Shown one piece after another: positions 25,779 through 36,524 of a stretch of DNA of 64,000 bases (position 1 is its first letter; each line of letters starts with the position of its first letter). The translations under genes and the position numbers were made by a program. The DNA lies in contig NZ_PJIN01000001.1 in assembly GCF_002929705.1 (NCBI RefSeq), forward strand, positions 747,244-811,243. The letters are read 5' to 3'. The notes under the pieces are model-generated. The model did no database searches. It was not told where the DNA came from and saw only the letters and a program-made list of their open reading frames with translations. Source of the stretch: Arthrobacter sp. N199823 (GTDB lineage Bacteria > Actinomycetota > Actinomycetes > Actinomycetales > Micrococcaceae).

Positions 25779-26628
25779 GGAGACTCGCCACGAACCGGTG
25801 CGCGTCCTTGGTCACCGGGACACGGACGCGCTCCGGCGGCTGATCGCGCGCGACCGCGTCGCCAATGTCTTTGCCGACTCGCTCATCAAGCAATACAACA
25901 GTGCCGCTCCGGCTTTTCCTGGGGCCGTCATGTTGGGCTCTTTCGAGAACGACGGCGTGAACTTGGCTGCCGCTTGTTGGGTAGGTTCCAATGTGGTTCC
26001 TATAGAAGCTTCCGTAGACAATGCCCGCGCCTTTGGGCGGTGGATTCTGGATCATTGGCAGCCGCATGCCTCCATCTTCGGCCCGGCCGATGCCACTTTG
26101 GCCATCATGGATGTGCTTCAGGAAGCCAGCATTTCAGCGCAGGAGATCCGAGCCAATCAACCTCTGTTGAGCATTTCTGGGCCGCCCCATGTAGAGCCGA
26201 ATCTTGCCTTGACTGTCAGCGAGAGCAGACAATTCAGCGACGTCCTGCTGGCCGCCGCAGCCATGTTTGAAGAAGAAGTTGGATACTCACCATTCCTGGG
26301 CGGCGAGGCCAACTATCGCCGGCGGGTCGCCTGGTTGATCAGCAGTGGATTCTCCTTTAGTGATGTCGAAGCTGACGGAGAAGTCATTTTCAAGGCAGAT
26401 CTGGGTGCCGTGACAGAGCATGCAAGCCAAGTCCAAGGCGTCTGGATGAATCCGCGCTACCGCGGACTGGGACTGAGCGCGGGATATATGGCGGCCGTGG
26501 TCACCTTGGCTCAAAAACACGCAGCGGTGACCAGCCTCTACGTCAACGACTACAACACTGCGGCCAGAGCCTTGTACGAGCGAGTGGGCTTTGAACAAAT
26601 CGGCACCTTCGCCACGGTCCTGTTCTAA
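25729..26628 (+). CDS. GNAT acetyltransferase with DUF4081 N-terminus
   Basis: 299 residues. The N-terminal half (about 25-160) fits DUF4081, and the C-terminal half (about 180-299) is a GNAT fold with acetyl-CoA-binding [20 protein letters not shown] (about 237-256) and [16 protein letters not shown]. Actinobacterial relatives sit next to ispG (Rv2867c in M. tuberculosis); the substrate is unknown. The ATG inside ispG is kept as the start; an alternative GTG at 25799 lies about 15 bases after AAGGAG at the ispG stop. Initiation therefore cannot be settled. Confidence 0.86.
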   Translation: MPMTRLSKVAPWLASPKETRHEPVRVLGHRDTDALRRLIARDRVANVFADSLIKQYNSAAPAFPGAVMLGSFENDGVNLAAACWVGSNVVPIEASVDNARAFGRWILDHWQPHASIFGPADATLAIMDVLQEASISAQEIRANQPLLSISGPPHVEPNLALTVSESRQFSDVLLAAAAMFEEEVGYSPFLGGEANYRRRVAWLISSGFSFSDVEADGEVIFKADLGAVTEHASQVQGVWMNPRYRGLGLSAGYMAAVVTLAQKHAAVTSLYVNDYNTAARALYERVGFEQIGTFATVLF

Positions 26629-26678
26629 GCTCCAGCCCTCCCCATACCTTGAAACCTCGGCTGCAGTCTCAGTCGCCC

Positions 26679-26759
26679 GGCCCGTCGAGTGTCCACTTAC
26701 GGTACGGTTTGGGGCCGCAACGGCTCGGAAACGTACCTCAAGTGGACACTCGACGGGCC
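26679..26759. repeat. Palindromic intergenic element, copy 1
   Basis: 81-bp near-palindrome with perfect 20-bp outer arms (core CGAGTGTCCACTT / AAGTGGACACTCG) and an imperfect inner hairpin running from GTACGGTTTGGGGCCG to CGGCTCGGAAACGTAC. It follows the GNAT stop and could terminate transcription, but there is no T-run. A related copy lies 184 bases downstream. The stretch between the two copies has no gene. Confidence 0.85.
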
Positions 26760-26942
26760 TTTCCTACGGAGCCACGCTGGTTCGTTCCCCACCAGTGCCT
26801 ATCTGCTCTGCCTGTGCCCTGCAACGGGCCTAGTCAATCGACCAACCAACCCGGCCCAGTGCACTAACCAATCCGGCCAGTGGAGCACGATGACGTCCTG
26901 TAGCTGCCCTCCGAGGCGACGAATTGAGCCATTCCACCTCTT

Positions 26943-27007
26943 GAGTGTCCACTTAATGTACGGTTTGGTGCCGAAACGGCTCGGAAACGTACCTTAAGTG
27001 GACACTC
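26943..27007. repeat. Palindromic intergenic element, copy 2
   Basis: 65-bp near-palindrome with perfect 14-bp arms GAGTGTCCACTTAA / TTAAGTGGACACTC. The inner segment (GTACGGTTTGGTGCCG, CGGCTCGGAAACGTAC) differs from copy 1 at only a few positions. It sits directly upstream of the dienoyl-CoA reductase promoter region. Confidence 0.85.
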
Positions 27008-27025
27008 GGCTGGCTCAGAGTGTGA

Positions 27026-29118
<2,093 letters not shown>

Positions 29119-29119
<1 letters not shown>

Positions 29120-29652
29120 TGTCGCTGACTCACGCAATTCTGACGTCGCTGTTGGAGAAGCCGTGCACGGGGGCCGAATTGGCGCGGCGATTCGATAAGT
29201 CCTTGGGCTTCTTTTGGCAGGCCACGCATCAACAGATTTACCGGGAGTTAGGGAAGATGGAGGGTGATGGCCTGATTAAGGCGCACGGGTTGCCCACCGC
29301 TCGTGGACAGCAGCGCCACTTCGAGGTGCTCGCGGGCGGACGCGATGAACTGGCCAGCTGGTGTGCGCAAGAGGGGGAGATGCGCCCCATCAGAGACTCA
29401 TTGTTAGTGCGGATGCGGGCCGCCGCGGTGCTGGGCAGCGTGGATGTCACGGATGAGATGCGCCGACATATGGTGCTTCATGGGCAAGTTTTGGAACGGT
29501 ACCAAGCCATCGAGTGGCAGGATTTTCCAGCCGAGAAGTCACGGTCCGCAGCGGAAGAGTTGCAGTTGGCTGTGGTGCGGGCTGGTATCGCTTATGAAAA
29601 GTCGTGGCTGACGTGGTGCCGCAGTGCGTTGGCCGAGTTGGGCGAATCCTAG
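29119..29652 (+). CDS. PadR-family transcriptional regulator
   Basis: 177 residues from GTG at 29119, whose first G is the last base of the preceding stop codon, so translation is coupled. The N-terminal winged helix (about 3-75; THAILTSLLEKPCTGAELARRF and HQQIYRELGKMEGDGLI) is typical of PadR. The C-terminal helical domain (about 85-175; Vir_act_alpha_C type) mediates dimerisation. It is probably an autoregulator of the dienoyl-CoA reductase transcript, responding to an acyl or aromatic ligand (inference). Confidence 0.86.
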
Positions 29653-29689
29653 TTCGGTAGCTGCCGCAGTGACGGGCCGGTGGTGGGGA

Positions 29690-29962
29690 CTACGCGCTGG
29701 CGGATTCCTGCTCGGCGGCTTGTGCCTTGACGCGCACAGATGTCTCTTCGAGCATGGTGGCCGTCTGTGTGATGACGGGTGAGTAAGAGGAACGCCAAGC
29801 GTGTTTGAACACAAAAGCGTCGGGGCCTTCCCAGCGCAGGTCACCACTGATGCGTTGACTCAGCTCGGCGTTGATGCGTCTTAACTCCGAATGTGCGTGG
29901 TCAAGGGCCCGGGCAAATTCCCGCAGCTCATCCGGATCGGCGCCATGCAGGCTGCTGCTCAT
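29690..29962 (-). CDS. WXG100-like small protein, orphan
   Basis: 90-residue helical protein. It has two predicted helices (about 9-33 and 50-85) joined by a turn LRWEGPDAFVFKHAW, close to the W-x-G hairpin of WXG100/ESAT-6 proteins. No EccC, EccD or partner WXG100 gene lies in the window, so secretion cannot be inferred from context. The start MSSSLHGADPDELRE has AGGAG upstream; the frame continues 48 codons further without support. The 191 bases between this gene and the ABC permease show nothing recognisable. Confidence 0.68.
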   Translation of the reverse strand: MSSSLHGADPDELREFARALDHAHSELRRINAELSQRISGDLRWEGPDAFVFKHAWRSSYSPVITQTATMLEETSVRVKAQAAEQESASA

Positions 29963-30153
29963 TGACTCTCCTGCAGTTGCTGTGTTCGAAGTGTGTGGCG
30001 GTCTTTCAAAGGCTGACAGCCATGGGCTCAGGCGAGCAATGTCACGTTTGGCATGCCATCGTCTCTGACCTTCGCACCAGTACAACACTAGGTCCGCAGG
30101 TGGCAATAACGCGATGGGCAGAGGTCCCCATGTCTAAGGTCAGGTGTCTCGGG

Positions 30154-30909
30154 TCAGGCGGTTCGACGACGTAAGGTCAAGGACGCCAGAAGCACCCCAG
30201 CCAGCACGAACGCGGCCATGACTACCAAGTCCCTAACCAGCTGGCCCGTGGGGCTGCTATGGGCAGCCACCTGTTGCAGCCCATCCACCGCGAAACTCAG
30301 CGGCAGGACGTTAGAGATCGCCTCAAGGACAGCGTTCATCTGGTCTCTGGCCACAAACAGCCCGCACAACAGAATCTGCGGGATGACCACCACTGGCATG
30401 AATTGCACGGCCTGGAATTCGGTGGTGGCAAACGCCGAACACAAAAGCCCCAACACCACACCCAAAACCGCTGTCAGCACCGAAATCAACACCACCCAGC
30501 CGGCGTTGCCCGCAATCTTCATGCCGAAGATCCAGTAGGCGGTTCCCGTGGCTACCAGAGCTTGTGCGGTGGCCATGATGGAAAACGCCAGAGCGTAGCC
30601 AAAGAGCAGATCCGCCTTGTGAATGGGCGTGGTCAGCAACCGTTCAAGCGTGCCAGATGTGCGCTCACGCAGCATGGTGATGGAGGTGACAAGGAACATC
30701 ACCACAAAAGGAAAAATGCCCAGCATCATGAGCCCCACCCGGTCAAAGGTGCGGGGCATGCCTGGGGCAAGCGTCTCGTTTTGGTACAGCCAGTAGACCA
30801 GCGCCAGCAAGATGGCGGGCACTACCAAAATCATGGCAATGCTTCGGGGGTCACCGCGCAGCTGAAGCAGTACGCGCCGGCAGGTGGAGAGCAACATGGA
30901 GAGATTCAT
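30154..30909 (-). CDS. ABC-2 type transporter permease
   Basis: 251-residue ABC-2 membrane protein with six hydrophobic segments and the ABC-2 signature region (TRERTSGTLERLLTTP-like: MLRERTSGTLERLLTTPIHK, about 84-103). With the overlapping ATPase gene it forms an exporter of unknown substrate; DrrB/NodJ-type drug or lipid export is common for the family. ATGA overlap with the ATPase stop. Confidence 0.88.
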   Translation of the reverse strand: MNLSMLLSTCRRVLLQLRGDPRSIAMILVVPAILLALVYWLYQNETLAPGMPRTFDRVGLMMLGIFPFVVMFLVTSITMLRERTSGTLERLLTTPIHKADLLFGYALAFSIMATAQALVATGTAYWIFGMKIAGNAGWVVLISVLTAVLGVVLGLLCSAFATTEFQAVQFMPVVVIPQILLCGLFVARDQMNAVLEAISNVLPLSFAVDGLQQVAAHSSPTGQLVRDLVVMAAFVLAGVLLASLTLRRRTA

Positions 30910-31715
30910 GAGCCAACCTTTCGCTCGGAATCCGCTGCAGCCTGAATCAGACGCAGAAAAGCCAACTCCAGATCGTCGGTTTCGCCGCTTTGACGTAATT
31001 GTTCCGGGGTCAGCTGGGCCAACAACATCCCCTCGCGTAACAGCAGGAGCGAATCACAGTGGCCTGCCTCCTCCATGACGTGGCTGGAAATTATCAGCGT
31101 GGTGCCCTCGGCAGCCATGGCCGAAAACTGTTCCCACAGATCAGCTCGTAACACCGGATCAAGGCCCACAGTGGGTTCATCCAGCACCAGCAGCCGCGGC
31201 TTACCCACCAGAGCGCAAGCTAAAGACACGCGGCTGAACTGTCCGCCAGATAAGTTGCCAGCCTTTCGCTTAGCGAACTCGGAAAGCCCGACGGCGGCCA
31301 GCACCGCATGTGCGTCCGCTCGGCTGCCGCCGTGCACAGAGCCAAAATAGCGGACGTTGTCCAAGACGCTCAGGTCCTTGTAGACGCTGGCCCCCTGGGT
31401 GACGTAGCCGACGTCGTGCCTATTGCGAGGGTCCCCGGCGGGGCGGCCCAGCACCGTGACAGAACCCGCAGCGATCTTCTGGACCCCCACGAGGGAGCGC
31501 ATGAAAGTTGTTTTTCCGCTGCCGGAAGGGCCCAGTAGCCCGGTGATTCGCCCCTCCGCAATGTTGCAGGTGATGTTGGCCAGGACGGTGGCCCTTCCTC
31601 GGTGCACACGGAGGCCATCAACGCTGACACTAACGGGGCCGGTGGTGCCCGAAGGGTCCGCAGGAACGGGGGCAAAGGGTGGCTCCGGGGCCGGCATCAC
31701 TGCTCGGTGAGACAT
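30906..31715 (-). CDS. ABC transporter ATP-binding protein
   Basis: 269-residue ABC ATPase. Walker A GPSGSGKT (about 61-68), Q-loop VTQGASVYKD, signature LSGGQ (about 151-155), Walker B LLVLDEP (about 173-179) and switch His in ISSHVMEE. The first 30 residues are Pro/Ala-rich. It powers the downstream permease; the pair is of the DrrA/DrrB-like exporter class. The 253 bases between this start and the small helix-hairpin-helix gene hold no convincing gene, although one frame is open there. Confidence 0.9.
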   Translation of the reverse strand: MSHRAVMPAPEPPFAPVPADPSGTTGPVSVSVDGLRVHRGRATVLANITCNIAEGRITGLLGPSGSGKTTFMRSLVGVQKIAAGSVTVLGRPAGDPRNRHDVGYVTQGASVYKDLSVLDNVRYFGSVHGGSRADAHAVLAAVGLSEFAKRKAGNLSGGQFSRVSLACALVGKPRLLVLDEPTVGLDPVLRADLWEQFSAMAAEGTTLIISSHVMEEAGHCDSLLLLREGMLLAQLTPEQLRQSGETDDLELAFLRLIQAAADSERKVGS

Positions 31716-31968
31716 CGGTCCTCCTAGATTGCAGGGTCAGGGGCGTCTGACTTCAAACTAGACCCGCACTGAGGCACTGTCCAGCATGCGCGGTTCCGCA
31801 AGCACGGAGGTGCGCCAGAGGACCAGACTGCGCAAGATGTTCCATGGAGATTCATCGGATAGTCCTTGCGAACGTACAGAAAGGACACGTACTTTGGCAC
31901 TGCTGCACGGCCTAGATGCAGCTTCCACACCCACGTGGAACAAAGGAACACTGAAAGGACTCACTGTT

Positions 31969-32193
31969 ATGGCAGTTTCGGTTAATTTGGCAAAGGCATT
32001 GGATAAAGAATTTGAGGACAAGTCCCTCAAGGAAATCCTCGACGCATCACCGGCAGCACTGGCAGGAATCACAGACGCCAAGGCAGCTGCGCTGAAGGAA
32101 CTCTTGGGCATCAAGACCATCCGCGAACTCGGCAGCAACAAATACTTCGCCACAGCTGGAGTCCTTGTGGCACTGGAGAACAAAGCCGGTTAG
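31969..32193 (+). CDS. Small helix-hairpin-helix protein
   Basis: 74-residue protein. The segment ILDASPAALAGITDAKAAALKELLGIKTIRELGSNKY resembles a helix-hairpin-helix pair as in DUF4332/RadA-type DNA-binding modules (AGITDAKAAALK and ELLGIKTIRELG). The ATG has AAAGGA eight bases upstream; the frame is open for 61 codons before it without a ribosome site. It stands alone before the proS leader. Function unknown. Confidence 0.72.
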   Translation: MAVSVNLAKALDKEFEDKSLKEILDASPAALAGITDAKAAALKELLGIKTIRELGSNKYFATAGVLVALENKAG

Positions 32194-32214
32194 TCCCCAC
32201 GCCCTCCCCAAGTG

Positions 32215-32362
32215 CAGCCGCTGGCGCGTCTGCGCTTGGGGCCCCTCGGGCGCGTGGGCCCAACTGATCGGGATGGGACAGCCGCTGGCGCGTCTGCTCT
32301 TGGGGCCCCTCGGGCGCGTGGGCCCAACTGATCGGGATGGAGCAGCCGCTCACCTTTGGGCG
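32215..32362 (+). repeat. 64-bp tandem repeat before proS
   Basis: Two near-identical 64-bp units (32215-32278 and 32279-32342), each starting CAGCCGCTGGCGCGTCTG, then a partial third beginning at 32343 that diverges after CAGCCGCT. The remaining 160 bases up to proS contain a possible -10 (TAGATT near 32456) but no gene. Confidence 0.88.
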
Positions 32363-32522
32363 CAAATGATGAACGGTTTTGGTGGAACTTTGTGTCTGGG
32401 CTCCGCATTTGCCCAGCTCGGGGGCGAATATGTGCCACGGCGCCGCGTGAACCGGTAGATTAGTACCTGTTCGTCCTGAATGAGGACGGCGCCCACCCAC
32501 TTCAAGAAATGGAATATTTCGC

Positions 32523-34316
32523 GTGGCACTTCGCCTTTCCACCCTCTTTTTACGTACCCTGCGTGAAGATCCCGCAGACGCCGAGGTAGACAGCCACCGG
32601 CTGCTTCTGCGCGCCGGCTACATCCGCCGCGCGGCTCCTGGTATCTACACCTGGCTCCCACTGGGCCTGCGCGTGCTGCGCAAGGTCGAAGCCATTGTGC
32701 GTGAGGAAATGGACGCGATCGGCGCCCAGGAAGTGCACTTCCCCGCCCTGCTTCCTCGCGAACCGTATGAGACCACCAATCGCTGGCAGGAATACGGCGA
32801 TAACTTGTTCCGCCTGCAGGACCGCAAAGGTGCCGACTACTTGTTGGCCCCCACGCACGAGGAAATGTTCACGCTGCTGGTCAAGGACCTGTACTCCTCC
32901 TACAAGGACCTGCCGCTGAGCCTGTACCAAATCCAGAACAAGTACCGTGACGAGGCTCGTCCGCGCGCGGGCCTCCTGCGTGGCCGCGAGTTCATCATGA
33001 AGGATTCCTACTCCTTTGACATGGACGACGCCGGACTGGACGCCAGCTACATGGCTCACCGCGCTGCCTACGTGCGTATCTTTGAGCGCCTCGGATTGGA
33101 AATCATCCCCGTCACGGCAACTGCCGGTGCCATGGGTGGTTCCAAGAGCGAAGAGTTCTTGCACCCGATGGCCGTTGGTGAAGATACCTTTGTACGTTCA
33201 CCCGGAGGCTATGCAGCCAACGTAGAAGCTGTGACCACCGTGGTCCCGGCCGAAATCGATTTCAGCAACGCTCCCGCTGCTCAGGTTTTGGACACCCCTG
33301 ACACGGCAACCATTGCCACGTTGGTGGCTGCGGCCAACCAGCACGCTCCGCGCGCCGAGGGCGAATGGACGGCAGCTGACACCTTGAAGAATGTGGTTCT
33401 GGCTGTTGACCTGCCTACCGGCGAACGCCAGATCGTGGTGGTGGGCTTGCCCGGAGACCGCGACGTCGACCTTAAGCGCATCGAAGCCAACATCAGCGTG
33501 CACCTGCCCGTCGGTGGAGAAGTAGGCGTCGAAGCTGCTGGTGAAGCAGACCTGAAGAAGAACGAACTTCTGGTCAAGGGATACATCGGCCCGGGCCTGA
33601 GCCTAGATGCTGCTGTGCTCGGTGCCGAGGCTTCCACGAAGCTGCTGTACCTGGTTGATCCTCGCGTGGTCTCCGGCACAACCTGGATCACCGGAGCCAA
33701 CGAAGAAGGCAAGCACGTGTTTGGCCTCGTGGCTGGGCGCGACTTCACCTGGGATGGCACCGTTGAAGCCGCACAGGTTCGCGAAGGCGATCCCGCTCCC
33801 GACGGCTCCGGCCCCCTTGAAGCTGCCCGCGGCATTGAAATGGGCCACATCTTCGCCTTGGGTACCAAGTACGCCGAGTCATTGGGCCTAAAGGTTCTGG
33901 ATAAGAACGGCAAGCTCTCCGTTGTCACCATGGGCTCCTACGGCATTGGTGTTACCCGCGCCGTTGCCGCTCTGGCTGAGTCCAACCACGATGACAAGGG
34001 CCTGATCTGGCCCGCTCAGGTTGCTCCGGCCGATGTTCACGTTGTGGCTGTTGGCCGCGGCGAGGAAATCTTTGAGGCAGCAGCCCAGCTCACCGCCGAT
34101 CTTGAAGCCAAGGGATTGGACGTCATTTACGATGACCGACCCAAGGTTTCCCCCGGTGTGAAGTTCGGCGATGCCGAGCTCATCGGTGTCCCCACCATCC
34201 TGGCCGTGGGCCGCGGACTGGTAGACGGCGTCGTGGAAATCAAGAACCGCGCCACTGGCGTTGCCGAGAACGTGCCGGTCGCCGAGGCCGTTCAGTACAT
34301 CCTCGACCAGCAGTAA
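32523..34316 (+). CDS. proS: Prolyl-tRNA synthetase
   Basis: Class II aminoacyl-tRNA synthetase charging tRNA-Pro; 597 residues, GTG start. Bacterial-type architecture: catalytic core with motif 1 and motif 2 (about 40-200; [20 protein letters not shown] in pieces), a YbaK-type editing insertion (about 225-400) that hydrolyses Ala-tRNA-Pro, catalytic motif 3 ([17 protein letters not shown], about 470-486), and the anticodon-binding domain (about 500-597). Clustered with dxr, rip and ispG as in many Actinobacteria. A weak ribosome site (GGAAT) precedes the GTG. Confidence 0.95.
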   Translation: MALRLSTLFLRTLREDPADAEVDSHRLLLRAGYIRRAAPGIYTWLPLGLRVLRKVEAIVREEMDAIGAQEVHFPALLPREPYETTNRWQEYGDNLFRLQDRKGADYLLAPTHEEMFTLLVKDLYSSYKDLPLSLYQIQNKYRDEARPRAGLLRGREFIMKDSYSFDMDDAGLDASYMAHRAAYVRIFERLGLEIIPVTATAGAMGGSKSEEFLHPMAVGEDTFVRSPGGYAANVEAVTTVVPAEIDFSNAPAAQVLDTPDTATIATLVAAANQHAPRAEGEWTAADTLKNVVLAVDLPTGERQIVVVGLPGDRDVDLKRIEANISVHLPVGGEVGVEAAGEADLKKNELLVKGYIGPGLSLDAAVLGAEASTKLLYLVDPRVVSGTTWITGANEEGKHVFGLVAGRDFTWDGTVEAAQVREGDPAPDGSGPLEAARGIEMGHIFALGTKYAESLGLKVLDKNGKLSVVTMGSYGIGVTRAVAALAESNHDDKGLIWPAQVAPADVHVVAVGRGEEIFEAAAQLTADLEAKGLDVIYDDRPKVSPGVKFGDAELIGVPTILAVGRGLVDGVVEIKNRATGVAENVPVAEAVQYILDQQ

Positions 34317-34371
34317 CCAGTAGCACCACCCTTCGGCCCGGCTTCGGGACCCGACCCCTCGCGGGCAGTAA

Positions 34372-34430
34372 GATTCTTTCGCGCGGGCCCCAACCTCGTT
34401 CCTCGGCTGGGGCCCGCGCGCCAAAGAATC
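34372..34430. repeat. Inverted repeat after proS
   Basis: 59-bp structure. The outer arm GATTCTTT pairs with AAAGAATC, and the inner arm GCGCGGGCCCCA with TGGGGCCCGCGC, interrupted by small bulges. There is no T-run. It may act as a terminator for proS. Confidence 0.8.
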
Positions 34431-34475
34431 CATCCCCGCTCCGGGGCCAGCTTTCTGCGCGGCCCATTCACGCAA

Positions 34476-34578
34476 GGTTCAGGAGCCGACATTTTTTGTA
34501 GGCGACGTAAAGGAGATGCCAAAGGCCGCTCGCGGCCGACGCGTCGGATAGTCGCCGGAAAAATGTCGGTCCTGAACC
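34476..34578. repeat. 103-bp compound inverted repeat
   Basis: Arms GGTTCAGGA-CCGACATTTTT (34476-34496) and AAAAATGTCGG-TCCTGAACC (34559-34578). These are continued by GGCGAC/GTCGCC (34501-34506 and 34551-34556) and an inner hairpin GGCCGC-TC-GCGGCC (34524-34537). It ends 23 bases before the TSUP gene, so any transcript would begin with or contain a large structured leader. Confidence 0.8.
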
Positions 34579-34601
34579 GTTCGGACTTTGAATAGGTACA
34601 C

Positions 34602-35402
34602 ATGATTTCCGGCTTTGAAAACATCACGATGGCCACGATTTTATTGATCATTGTGGCCGGTTTTGCTGCCGGCTGGATTGATGCCGTGGTGGGCGGGGGC
34701 GGTCTCATACAGCTGCCCGTGATGCTGATGATCCCTGGCATTACGCCTGTTCAAGCACTGGCTACCAATAAGATGGGGTCGATCTTCGGCACAGCCACCA
34801 GCTCCGTGACGTATTACAGGCGCGTGAAACCGGATCTGCGCACAGCCCTGCCTATGGCCGGCGTTGCCCTTCTGGGCAGCGTGGGCGGTGCCGTGGTGGC
34901 TGCCAGTTTGCCGGGATCGGTCTTCAAACCGATCATCGTTGTGGCACTCGTTGCGGTGCTCCTGTTTACAGCATTCAAACCCAGCATGGGCGAGCTGACG
35001 GCTCTGAGGCATTCAGGTCGTAAGCACTACTTCGTGGCCGCGTGCATTGGCGGTCTCATCGGCTTTTACGACGGCCTGATTGGACCCGGCACCGGATCCT
35101 TCCTCGTCATCGCCATGGTGAGCCTCATGGGATATGCCTTCCTCGAGGCCAGCGCCAAGGCGAAGATCGTCAACCTGGCCACGAACGCCGGGGCATTGAT
35201 GTTCTTCCTCCCGCATGGCTCCTTGCTCTGGGGAATCGGTCTGATTCTGGGAGGGGCCAACATGGCTGGCGGCTACCTCGGCGCACGGATGGCCGTGAAG
35301 CAGGGCAGCAAATTCATCCGGGTTGTTTTCCTGGTGGTTGTGGGCGTTCTCATCGTCAAACTAGGCATTGACGTGGTCAACGAGAACGTCCTGCACCGCT
35401 AA
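34602..35402 (+). CDS. TSUP-family (TauE/SafE) permease
   Basis: 266-residue TSUP/DUF81 membrane protein with about eight hydrophobic segments in two related halves. The half signatures GGGGLIQLPVMLMIPG (about 28-43) and DGLIGPGTGSFLVIAMV (about 158-174) are typical. Members export sulfite, sulfonates or other organic anions. No sulfur-metabolism genes are nearby, so substrate is open. Single gene. Confidence 0.88.
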   Translation: MISGFENITMATILLIIVAGFAAGWIDAVVGGGGLIQLPVMLMIPGITPVQALATNKMGSIFGTATSSVTYYRRVKPDLRTALPMAGVALLGSVGGAVVAASLPGSVFKPIIVVALVAVLLFTAFKPSMGELTALRHSGRKHYFVAACIGGLIGFYDGLIGPGTGSFLVIAMVSLMGYAFLEASAKAKIVNLATNAGALMFFLPHGSLLWGIGLILGGANMAGGYLGARMAVKQGSKFIRVVFLVVVGVLIVKLGIDVVNENVLHR

Positions 35403-35423
35403 GACAGTAGCCAGGCGCTGCCC

Positions 35424-36491
35424 TTAGTGAAGGGTTTTGAGTTGATGCGCAGCGGGTAAATCTGGCAGCGTCTTGCCCGCCATGGTGCTCGCCACCCAGA
35501 GCGACCTCGTAGCATCGCCACTATGCCCGGCCTCTTCCAAATAGCAGAGGGCGTTTTCGACTTCGCGAACAATGGTCCACGCCACCGCAAGCCCTTCATC
35601 CAGCCCGGCTGCCTGAGCAAGTTGTGAAGCACGACGGCGTAGCCCGGCTTCTGCGTTGCGGTGCGGCAAATCCTCCAGTCTGTTCCACAGACAAGGGGCT
35701 ACGGCAAACTCGGCATCGCCGACTTGGGCTTGAGGGTCGATGGCCACGTAGTCTTTTGCGTCAGCTTCACCTGCGACGGGTGTGCCGGTCTTGGCCAGAA
35801 TGTTGAGGTAGTGGAGGTCCGTATGGACCAAAACATCATTGTTGCTGCGGCGAGAAACTGCTCCGTGCGTCTGGCAGACCTCCAAGGCAGCTTCGAGCAA
35901 CCAACGCGGAAACGGTTCAGCCAGATCGGCCCAGCGTTGGGGGAGCTCGTCGCAGTACCTTTCGGCTGTGGCCGCGACTTGGGGAATGAGCCGCCATTCG
36001 GGGCGCGCGTCCGGATGGATCGACAAGTCCTTAAGCAGCTTTCCCCACACTGCGATGGCTTCATCCATGGGGATTTTCAGGAGTGGACGTGATTGATCCA
36101 GACGCTCCAGTAACAAGGCGCCGAGTGACGCGTCACTGTCCAGGAGGGCCACAGCCCCCTGGCCGCTCCATAGGGTGAGGGCAAGAGGTTCTAACAGGGC
36201 CTCGTCGTGCGGGAAGGCAAGTTTCAACGCAGCCGGGGCTCCGCCGGAGGTCCGTACCGGCACCACAATTCCGGTGTGCCCGTGCCAAGGAAGAGCGCCT
36301 GAGGGCAGATCAACGTCCAGCTGCCACTGTTCAATGGCCTGATGAAGGAAAGCTGGCAAGTGCCCCAACCACGCCCGGTCTTCAAGAGTCTGACGGTGCC
36401 GCCGCTGCAGCGGCTCGGGGACTGGTACTTTGATGCTCACAGTAACGAGCCTATCCGTTGGCACCGGGGCGAGCCCACCGCCGTCGTGCAT
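35424..36491 (-). CDS. APH-like (aminoglycoside/hydroxyurea) phosphotransferase
   Basis: Protein-kinase-fold phosphotransferase of the aminoglycoside 6-phosphotransferase/hydroxyurea family, 355 residues. Lys-90 sits in the likely ATP-binding strand (AALKLAF). The Brenner-type motif H223-T-D225-x-H-x(2)-N230 supplies the catalytic Asp, and IDPQAQVGDAEF (about 251-262) the metal-binding DFG-like Asp. Substrate is unknown; chromosomal members are not proof of drug resistance. The longest start (36491) lacks a ribosome site; a GTG at 36440 (VSIKVPVPEPL) is plausible. Confidence 0.82.
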   Translation of the reverse strand: MHDGGGLAPVPTDRLVTVSIKVPVPEPLQRRHRQTLEDRAWLGHLPAFLHQAIEQWQLDVDLPSGALPWHGHTGIVVPVRTSGGAPAALKLAFPHDEALLEPLALTLWSGQGAVALLDSDASLGALLLERLDQSRPLLKIPMDEAIAVWGKLLKDLSIHPDARPEWRLIPQVAATAERYCDELPQRWADLAEPFPRWLLEAALEVCQTHGAVSRRSNNDVLVHTDLHYLNILAKTGTPVAGEADAKDYVAIDPQAQVGDAEFAVAPCLWNRLEDLPHRNAEAGLRRRASQLAQAAGLDEGLAVAWTIVREVENALCYLEEAGHSGDATRSLWVASTMAGKTLPDLPAAHQLKTLH

Positions 36492-36524
36492 TGAAAAAAT
36501 TCATTTCAGGACGGTGCCTAAGGA

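Noticed and set aside
31786-31968. Upstream extension of the helix-hairpin-helix gene
   Set aside because: Open frame only; the ribosome site and protein-like sequence begin at 31969.
32363-32522. T-box or other riboswitch before proS
   Set aside because: No specifier-loop layout or antiterminator consensus could be recognised.
35424-36491. Antibiotic resistance gene
   Set aside because: The APH fold is clear but chromosomal relatives have varied substrates and there is no mobile context, so resistance is not claimed.
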